Source: DATMXS01 sp050260275
Lineage (GTDB): Bacteria > Acidobacteriota > Terriglobia > Bryobacterales > Bryobacteraceae
Length of the DNA: 64,000 nucleotides
Assembly (NCBI GenBank): GCA_050260275.1
Contig: JBLNBX010000216.1
Span: 1 to 64,000, forward strand
Direction: 5' to 3'
Shown here: positions 58,765 to 64,000 of the stretch, piece after piece
Layout of the letters: each line of letters begins with the position of its first letter
How positions within the stretch are numbered: position 1 is the first letter of the stretch
Made by a program: the position numbers and the translations under genes
Notes under the pieces: generated by a model
What the model saw: the letters and a program-made list of their open reading frames with translations, nothing else
What the model was told of the DNA's origin: nothing
The model's database searches: none

Positions 58765-59136
58765 ATGGACTCCGGCACCGCAGATAAGCTCAGGCAGATC
58801 GCCGAAAAACGCAAGCGTGCACACGCGCGGCTGGTGGCGCTGAAGTCCCGGGTCTACGGCGCGTTCCTTGAGATGGAGAAGGCCGCCTACTCGGATGGCG
58901 CGTTGTGCAAGCGCCAGAAAGAGCTGATCGCCGTAGGCATTTCCGTTGTGAACAACTGCGAATCGTGCATGCAGTGGCACATCGAGCAGGCCGCAGCGGC
59001 GGGAGCTTCGTTTGAAGAGCTGCTCGAGGCGATCGAGGTTGCGATCGAGATGGGTGGCGGCCCGGCCACCGTCTCCGCCAGATTCGCTCTCGACGTCCTG
59101 GACAGCCTGAATTTGAGGCCCGCTGATCCGTCCTGA
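58765..59136 (+). CDS. carboxymuconolactone decarboxylase/AhpD-like protein
   Basis: 123 residues. Typical CMD segment SDGALCKRQKELIAVGISVVN and VNNCESCMQWHIEQAAAAGA, where CESC and the downstream His form the redox motif of AhpD-type alkylhydroperoxidases. Predicted thiol peroxidase or disulfide reductant; not a true decarboxylase. The gene stands alone with no ahpC neighbour. Confidence 0.88.
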   Translation: MDSGTADKLRQIAEKRKRAHARLVALKSRVYGAFLEMEKAAYSDGALCKRQKELIAVGISVVNNCESCMQWHIEQAAAAGASFEELLEAIEVAIEMGGGPATVSARFALDVLDSLNLRPADPS

Positions 59137-59436
59137 GTCACAGCTCGGCTTCATCTCTGCGCGGGCAGCCTCCGCCGTTATACTGGAGCCGTAGTCGTTC
59201 GCGAGCTGAGGGGCGCGCGATGACGCATACGATGCAAAGCCGGAGGGCTTTCCTGGTTCCGCCGCGCTGTTGCTGTGCGGGTTCAGAGTCTTTGCCGGCG
59301 AGTTCCGCCGCGCGCATGCGGCATCCATCGCTAAAGACTTGCAGGACACTCAGGCTTTCCAACTCCAATCCCGCGTCGCGGCCCGACGGGGAGCGGCTGG
59401 GAGCGGAGGACGGGATAGCAACACAAGGAGGGGCTC
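59137..59436 (+). other. 300-bp gap with a possible decayed signal-peptide coding segment
   Basis: From ATG 59220 the frame starts MTHTMQSRRAFL, then one missing base separates it from SAALLLCGFRVFAGE in the next frame; together they would make a convincing twin-arginine signal peptide. The sequence after it has no recognisable domain. May be a decayed exported-protein gene. Nothing else is seen. Confidence 0.35.
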
Positions 59437-59601
59437 ATGGAGAGAGATCCAGTGTGCGGGATGGAAGTAGATGTGGAAGACGCGGCCGGCTCTAGCGAGT
59501 ACCGCGACCGCACGTATTACTTCTGCTCTACGCGGTGCAAAGAGGAGTTCGACCGCAATCCGGAGAAGTACGCCGGAAAGCGCCGCTCTGGTGCGTACTG
59601 A
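59437..59601 (+). CDS. YHS-domain mini-protein
   Basis: 54 residues, ATG 59437 with AAGGAGGGG 7 bp upstream. Whole protein is a YHS domain: MERDPVCGMEVDVED, then YRDRTYYFCSTRCKEEFDRNP and EKYAG. Cysteines in DPVCGM and FCSTRC fit metal binding as in TRASH/YHS modules of copper-handling proteins and P-type ATPases. No transporter adjoins. Likely a small metal-binding or sensor protein. Confidence 0.9.
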   Translation: MERDPVCGMEVDVEDAAGSSEYRDRTYYFCSTRCKEEFDRNPEKYAGKRRSGAY

Positions 59602-59645
59602 CGGGCGCGGGCGGCCGCCACGCAACGTGGGCGGCCGCCGTACCG

Positions 59646-59999
59646 CTACCTGCGCGAGATCCAGGAGACCAGTATTCCGGCCGCAAATGACACTGCGGCT
59701 ATGGTGATCAGCTTCCGCGAACTGCCCGTTTCTATGAAGCGGGTGCCCTGAGGCGTGACCTCAATTACGCCGACAGGCTTCGCGCCCGCGCCTCCGCCGC
59801 CGCCCCCCTCGCGCGCGTGCGGCTCCTGTTCTTCTCCCGCGCGCGCCGGGGCCGCTCCTCCTCCGAAACCGAACCCTACTTTCGCGACCGGGATGATGGT
59901 CCTATCGCCGACCGGTATGGGCTCTCCGTAGACGTTCCTAACAGTGGCGCTCGAACCGAGACGGCCGGCGAGCGTCTCGAACATTTCCTGAAGTGCCAT
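59646..59999 (-). CDS. YtfJ/GerW-family protein
   Basis: 117 residues. N-terminal half VRNVYGEPIPVGDRTIIPVA and KVGFGFGGGAAP matches the GerW/YtfJ spore-protein family; a Gly-rich loop (EGGGGGGAGAKPVGVIEVTP) follows and the C-terminus carries a TM helix (LITIAAVSFAAGILVSWI). The family began with Bacillus germination protein GerW but is widespread in non-sporulating bacteria, where its role is unknown. Confidence 0.8.
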   Translation of the reverse strand: MALQEMFETLAGRLGSSATVRNVYGEPIPVGDRTIIPVAKVGFGFGGGAAPARAGEEQEPHAREGGGGGGAGAKPVGVIEVTPQGTRFIETGSSRKLITIAAVSFAAGILVSWISRR

Positions 60000-60122
60000 C
60001 GTTTCCCCCCTTTACTGCCTAGAGTGTACCAGCGCGTCGGAGGGTTACGGCCGCGGCTCAGTTTCGGGCGCGGGGACCGAGTCCGCCGGGGCTGCCTCCG
60101 CCGCCCCGGCGCGTGCCGCGAT

Positions 60123-60824
60123 CTACCGGCTCTCTTTGTAAAGCACGGTGACGGTAGTCTGGTTCCCGGAGGACGATACCGTGGCCGTGATGGTTCGCGA
60201 GTTGCCCTCGTCCTTGCCGGTCAATATGCCACCGGAATCGGATGAGTTGTGGTCCTCCACGGTGAAACCGGCGTCCTCTAGAGTCGAGCGGTAGCGCGCG
60301 ATCACCGTTGCGGGAGAGTCGGAGCTTGTGAAGATGAAGGTTCCGCCGCTTCCCTCGCTGGTATTTGTGGCGGCAAGGCTGGTTTCCAGTTTCGCCCCCG
60401 GATACAGCGGCACCCACGAGGGCAGGTCTGCTCCCTTGCCGACTGTGACGCTTGCGCCCTCGCTGTCCGAGAAGGTCAGCCGGCCCTGCTTGATGTCCTC
60501 GAAGTTCATCGTGACCGTCTTGCCGGAGCTCTTCTCGCGGATGACCACCACGCCGCGGTCCTCGTCAACCCTGACCACTTCGGCGTCGGGATTCAGGGCA
60601 GTGATCATCTTTGCCGCGGCGACGCCAGGGTTGTCGCGCCATTCGTCCGGGTCGAACCCGGCCTGCTTGACTTTGTGGGCGATGAAGAGCCCGCCTGCGA
60701 CAACGCCGATCACAATCAGCGCCAGCAAACCGCCGACAATCGCCAGCACGATCACGAGGGGACTGGTTTTCTTCTTGGGCGGCGGCGCGCCTTGACCCAC
60801 CGGAGGGGGATAGTTAGTCGCCAT
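60123..60824 (-). CDS. single-pass membrane protein of unknown function
   Basis: 233 residues. Pro-rich cytoplasmic N-terminus (PPPVGQGAPPPKKKTSP), TM helix PLVIVLAIVGGLLALIVIGV at about 22-41, and an extracytoplasmic domain. That domain has DEDRGVVVIREKSSGKTVTM, SWVPLYPGAKLETSLAATN and FTSSDSPATVIARYRSTLED, a pattern repeatedly seen in Acidobacterial lipoprotein-like families. Not recognised beyond that. Confidence 0.7.
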   Translation of the reverse strand: MATNYPPPVGQGAPPPKKKTSPLVIVLAIVGGLLALIVIGVVAGGLFIAHKVKQAGFDPDEWRDNPGVAAAKMITALNPDAEVVRVDEDRGVVVIREKSSGKTVTMNFEDIKQGRLTFSDSEGASVTVGKGADLPSWVPLYPGAKLETSLAATNTSEGSGGTFIFTSSDSPATVIARYRSTLEDAGFTVEDHNSSDSGGILTGKDEGNSRTITATVSSSGNQTTVTVLYKESR

Positions 60825-60888
60825 GAATATGCTCCCGAAGGAAAGGTGAACAGCCGAACCGCCGATTGTACCGTAGGAGCGGGTTCGA

Positions 60889-61167
60889 CTACTCGGTATT
60901 CTGTTTCTCGAACTGGCGCTCCTGGAGCAGAAGCCGCCGGAGCGTGCGAAGGTCGTTCAGGATGCGGCGGCTGGTGCGGACATGGGCCGAAAGCTTCGCG
61001 AGGTTATATCCGACCAACTGGAGCGCCTGCAACCTGCGTTCCGGCTGCGCGCGGGCTACCTCGGACTCGACGTCCTTGCGAGCCTCCTCCACCGCTTCCT
61101 CGAGCAGAGCCAGGAACTCCTGCGCGCTCTCGATGTTCTCAAAGGGAGTCTCCTGCTCGTAGTCCAT
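60889..61167 (-). CDS. hypothetical helical protein
   Basis: 92 residues from ATG 61167, chosen because GGGGAAG lies 9 bp upstream; a longer frame starts at 61221. All-helical and highly charged: FENIESAQEFLALLEEAVEE, QALQLVGYNLAKLSAHVRTS, ILNDLRTLRRLLLQERQFEK. Resembles small uncharacterised coiled-coil proteins of Acidobacteria. Located 66 bp after purN in the same direction, so possibly in its transcript. Confidence 0.6.
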   Translation of the reverse strand: MDYEQETPFENIESAQEFLALLEEAVEEARKDVESEVARAQPERRLQALQLVGYNLAKLSAHVRTSRRILNDLRTLRRLLLQERQFEKQNTE

Positions 61168-61233
61168 GGTATGTGCTTCCCCAGTTGCAATAATTCTACT
61201 CGCTACGGCGCTGCGCCGCATGCAAGCGGCTCG

Positions 61234-61836
61234 TCAGCTCTTTAGCACGCGCCGGCCTTCGATGCGGAACTGGCCGGACAAAACGATGTTTATCGCTTCC
61301 GTGTAGATGCGGTGCTCCTGCTCGAGAATCCGCGCCGATAGCGTCTCAACGGTGTCGTCATCGAGAACGGGGACAGCGGCCTGGACGATGATAGGACCGG
61401 AGTCGAGAAACTCGTCCACGAAGTGGACCGTGCAACCGCTTATTTTCACTCCGTGCTCGAGCGCCTGGTGTTGCGCGTCTAGCCCGGGGAAAGACGGCAG
61501 CAGCGAGGGGTGAATGTTGAGGATGCGCCGCTCGAACTGCCGCACGAAGTACGCGCTCAGCAGGCGCATGAAACCCGCCAGGCAGACCAGGTCTACCTGG
61601 TGCTTGTTGAGTTCGTCCACGACCATGCGGTCGTAGACCTCGCGATCGAGGCCCTTCGAGGGCAGGCAGACGGCCGTCAGCCCGCGCTCGCGCGCCAGGG
61701 CGAGGCCGCGCGCTTCGGGGCGGTTCGAGATAACCACGGCGATACGCGCGTTGGGGATTCGCCCCGCATCGATGCTATTGGCGATAGCCTCGAAATTCGA
61801 GCCGCGCCCGGAGAGGAGAATACCGAGCCGCTTCAT
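61234..61836 (-). CDS. purN: phosphoribosylglycinamide formyltransferase
   Basis: 200 residues from ATG 61836, overlapping purM stop by 4 bp. Motifs: LGILLSGRGSNFEAI (phosphate loop), LVCLAGFMRLLSAYFV (folate site), ILNIHPSLLPSFPGLDAQ (catalytic Asn-His) and GCTVHFVDEFLDSGPIIVQ (Asp). It transfers formyl from 10-formyl-THF to GAR, the third step of purine synthesis. Confidence 0.96.
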   Translation of the reverse strand: MKRLGILLSGRGSNFEAIANSIDAGRIPNARIAVVISNRPEARGLALARERGLTAVCLPSKGLDREVYDRMVVDELNKHQVDLVCLAGFMRLLSAYFVRQFERRILNIHPSLLPSFPGLDAQHQALEHGVKISGCTVHFVDEFLDSGPIIVQAAVPVLDDDTVETLSARILEQEHRIYTEAINIVLSGQFRIEGRRVLKS

Positions 61837-62879
61837 TTGTACACCACCCGCGCCTTCGCCCCGCGCTTCAGCTCCACCACGCGCCCTATACCGTAGAACG
61901 GCTCGTCGAGCCGCGCCAGCACGCGGTCCGCCGCCGCCACTCTTGCTCTGGGGATCACCAGTATCATTCCAATGCCGAGGTTGAACGTCCTGCGCCAATC
62001 ATCATCCGGGATGTTGCCCAGGCGCTTAAGCAGCTCGAATACAGGAGGCACGCTCCAGGCAGCCGTGTCGATCTCCACGGCCAGGCCCTGCGGCAGGATT
62101 CGCGGCGTATTGTCCGTGATGCCGCCGCCCGTGATGTGCGCCGCGCCGCTCAGCAATCCCTTCGCGAGCAGCGCCTGAATTGGCTTAAGGTAGCTGCGGT
62201 GCACGCGGAGCAACTCGTCGGCGACGGTTGCCTCAAGCTCCGGCAGGTAGGTCGCCGGCGAGTAACCGGCCACCTCGAACATTAGCTTGCGCGCGAGTGA
62301 GTAGCCGTTCGTGTGCAATCCAGTCGAGGGCAATCCGAGCAGCACGTCCCCGGGCTTGATGCCCGCGCCGGTAAGCATGCGCCTGCGCTCCACCGCCCCG
62401 GTGATGAATCCGGCCAGGTCGTACTCGTTGTCGGGATAGAAGCCGGGCATCTCGGCGGTTTCGCCGCCGATGAGCGCGCAGCCGTTCTCGCGGCACGCTT
62501 TGGCCAGGCCTGAGACCACCTGGCGCGTCACCTCGGCGTCGAGTTTTCCCGTCGCGTAGTAATCGAGGAAGTAAAGCGGAACCGCGCCCTGCACGGCAAT
62601 ATCGTTCACGCAATGGTTCACCAGATCCTGGCCCACAGTATCGTGGCGCCCGGTGGCGAACGCGATCTTCAGTTTGGTGCCGACGCCGTCGGCCGAGCTT
62701 ACCAGCACCGGCTCCTTCCAGCCTTTAAGCCGGTAACCGCTGCCGAACGCGCCGATGCCGGACATCACGGCCGGAGTGAACGTCTTGGGCGCGAGTCTCT
62801 TTATGTGCGCCACGGCGCGGTCGGCTTCGTCGATGTTGACGCCTGCGTCGCGGTAGCGGATAGTCTTGCGCTGGGCCAT
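61833..62879 (-). CDS. purM: phosphoribosylformylglycinamidine cyclo-ligase (AIR synthetase)
   Basis: 348 residues from ATG 62879 (MAQRKTIRYRDAGVNIDEAD). ATP/metal site VLVSSADGVGTKLKIAFATG, HCVNDIAVQGAVPLYFLDYY, ALIGGETAEMPGFYP, GLHTNGYSLAR, AHITGGGITDNTPRILP. It makes AIR in the fifth step of purine synthesis. Operon purM-purN as in many bacteria; the upstream 62880-63100 gap should contain its promoter. Confidence 0.97.
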   Translation of the reverse strand: MAQRKTIRYRDAGVNIDEADRAVAHIKRLAPKTFTPAVMSGIGAFGSGYRLKGWKEPVLVSSADGVGTKLKIAFATGRHDTVGQDLVNHCVNDIAVQGAVPLYFLDYYATGKLDAEVTRQVVSGLAKACRENGCALIGGETAEMPGFYPDNEYDLAGFITGAVERRRMLTGAGIKPGDVLLGLPSTGLHTNGYSLARKLMFEVAGYSPATYLPELEATVADELLRVHRSYLKPIQALLAKGLLSGAAHITGGGITDNTPRILPQGLAVEIDTAAWSVPPVFELLKRLGNIPDDDWRRTFNLGIGMILVIPRARVAAADRVLARLDEPFYGIGRVVELKRGAKARVVYK

Positions 62880-63100
62880 CGTCAGACCCTTCAGTATAGC
62901 GGCCAACCCTGTGCGTGCAGTACTTGTCTTGTCACTTCGTCGGGAGGCAGATTGCACGGATTGGTACACCTGGCAGCCCGGCATCGCGAGTGCTTCTGCA
63001 AGGCCTGTTTTCGAGGCGGCTGTCAGCAGCGGACGCCCACGCGTAATTTCATATGCAGGTACCTGGTCTTGATCTGCCCGGCCCGGCATAGAATGAAGCC
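62880..63100. other. intergenic region between divergent purM and the isomerase-like gene
   Basis: 221 bp without a gene. No PurR-type palindrome or convincing promoter boxes were recognised. TAGAATGAAGCC just before ATG 63101 offers only a weak ribosome site. Confidence 0.35.
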
Positions 63101-64000
63101 ATGCCGGAGATCATACTAGTCGCAAGCGGTGATCTGCGCCTGTCCGCTAACCGCGTGTGCTGGCCCGCGCAGCAGAGCATGGAAGAGGCCCTCATGGCCG
63201 CTATTCGGCGCGAAGGCGGCCAGGTTCGCCGTGGCCATCCTTTCGAGCCCGCCAAAGGTCACGGCTTCATCGACTCGCAGAAGCGCGGCATCGAGGTCTT
63301 CCGCGAGATACCTCCCGATGCGCGGCTCGTTGTCGCCGAGGCCGTGTGGCAGTACAGCAACCACCTGCTCCCCGGCCTCCTAACCCACCAGGGACCTATA
63401 CTTACCGTCGCGAACTGGAGCGGCCAATGGCCCGGCCTCGTCGGCATGTTGAATCTGAACGCCTGTCTCACGAAGGCCGGCGTGCCGTACTCGACGCTTT
63501 GGAGCGAAAACTTCACCGACGACTTCTTCATCCAGGGCCTGCGGACGTGGCTGAGCGGCCGTCCGGTAATCCACGACACCAGCCACTCGCGGCCTATCGC
63601 CGGCCTGCGGCTGCCCGCGCGAGCCAAGCGCATAGGCGATGGAGTCGCAAAGGAGCTTCGCGAAAAGAAGGCAATCCTCGGCATCTTTGACGAGGGCTGC
63701 ATGGGCATGTACAACGCCATCATCCAGGACGAGCTGCTGTTCGGTTGCGGCGTGTACAAAGAACGGCTTTCGCAATCGGCGCTTTGGGCCGCGATGCAAT
63801 GCGTGAGCGATTCCGAAGCGGGCGAGGTCCGCGCGTGGCTCGACGCGAAGGGCGTCCGGTTCATCACGGGCCCGGATCCCGAAACCGATCTGACCGATGC
63901 GCAGATCCTCCAGCAGTGCAAGATGTACATCGCTGCCGTGCGCATCGCGGCGGAGTTCGGATGCTCGGCCATAGGCATCCAGTACCAGCAGGGTCTGAAG
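63101..64000 (+). CDS. L-fucose/L-arabinose isomerase-like protein, truncated by window end
   Basis: Exactly 300 codons remain open to position 64000. MPEIILVASGDLRLSANRVC and WPAQQSMEEALMAAIRREGG open the protein; ARLVVAEAVWQYSNHLLPGL, GPILTVANWSGQWPGLVGML, GIFDEGCMGMYNAIIQDELL and EFGCSAIGIQYQQGLK follow the pattern of the fucose isomerase-like superfamily, whose metal-binding Glu/Asp/His residues would include E in FDEGCMGMYN. The C-terminal part is missing. It may act on a sugar related to the fucokinase-like fusion at 19.7 kb, but the two are far apart. Confidence 0.75.
   Translation, partial: MPEIILVASGDLRLSANRVCWPAQQSMEEALMAAIRREGGQVRRGHPFEPAKGHGFIDSQKRGIEVFREIPPDARLVVAEAVWQYSNHLLPGLLTHQGPILTVANWSGQWPGLVGMLNLNACLTKAGVPYSTLWSENFTDDFFIQGLRTWLSGRPVIHDTSHSRPIAGLRLPARAKRIGDGVAKELREKKAILGIFDEGCMGMYNAIIQDELLFGCGVYKERLSQSALWAAMQCVSDSEAGEVRAWLDAKGVRFITGPDPETDLTDAQILQQCKMYIAAVRIAAEFGCSAIGIQYQQGLK

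Overview
The window is 64 kb of GC-rich bacterial chromosome, densely coded, with many 1-8 bp start/stop overlaps and frequent GTG starts. Gene families and style (BamA-like/DUF4390/NtrY-NtrX unit, SHD1-like secreted protein, ArsR-ArsM pair, SUF-only Fe-S assembly, many small secreted proteins) suggest an Acidobacteriota genome of the Bryobacterales/Solibacterales type. That placement is an inference; no rRNA is present to fix it. I saw no tRNA, rRNA, CRISPR array, prophage or intact insertion sequence.

Layout. 1-3.8 kb (minus): envelope operon of a BamA/TamA-like barrel, a DUF4390-like protein, an NtrY-like kinase and an NtrC-type regulator cut by the window edge. 4.2-10.4 kb: accessory stretch with a secreted GH43 glycosidase, an asparagine-synthase-like protein without the glutaminase cysteine, a REP repeat cluster around a broken REP-associated tyrosine transposase, and a PAP2 membrane enzyme. 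10.5-15.8 kb: arsR-arsM, amino-acid permease, tiny basic gene and UvrD/PcrA helicase. 16-19.6 kb: ECF sigma factor with a membrane partner and a Spy-like protein, rpmE, an Rrf2 regulator plus cysK, and a CheY-like regulator. 19.7-24.4 kb: a fused GHMP sugar kinase/UDPGP nucleotidyltransferase with an aberrant GalU-like partner. 24.5-27 kb: DinB-like protein, thiC, PHA-system protein.

27-33 kb (minus): a complete sufB-C-D-S-U-T operon ending in a cysteine-bearing Rrf2 regulator, every junction overlapping by 4 bp. Just upstream is an intergenic region holding a candidate ~110-nt small RNA with its own promoter and terminator. 34-46 kb: MacB/LolD-type ABC transporter, ArsA/Get3-like ATPase with a small cysteine-rich protein and a BCP peroxiredoxin, trigger factor, phosphoglucomutase, a pyruvate kinase gene broken by a 1-base frameshift, a HAD phosphatase with a zinc-ribbon peptide, and an MaeB-type malic enzyme. 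46.6-53 kb: leuS, nfo (apparent CTG start), a degenerate TIM-barrel-like gene, an SHD1-like secreted protein, pcm, a STAS anti-anti-sigma factor. 53-64 kb: acyl-carrier protein, unknown protein and polysaccharide deacetylase; HD hydrolase; an L-Ala-D/L-Glu epimerase plus NlpC/P60 peptidase pair for murein-peptide recycling; small proteins (AhpD-like, YHS, YtfJ/GerW-like); purM-purN; and the start of a fucose-isomerase-like gene.

Best candidates for something new: the small RNA at 33.35-33.46 kb, the kinase/UDPGP fusion with its odd nucleotidyltransferase partner (19.7-23.9 kb), and the REP/RAYT locus with two visible lesions in the transposase (7.9-8.9 kb).
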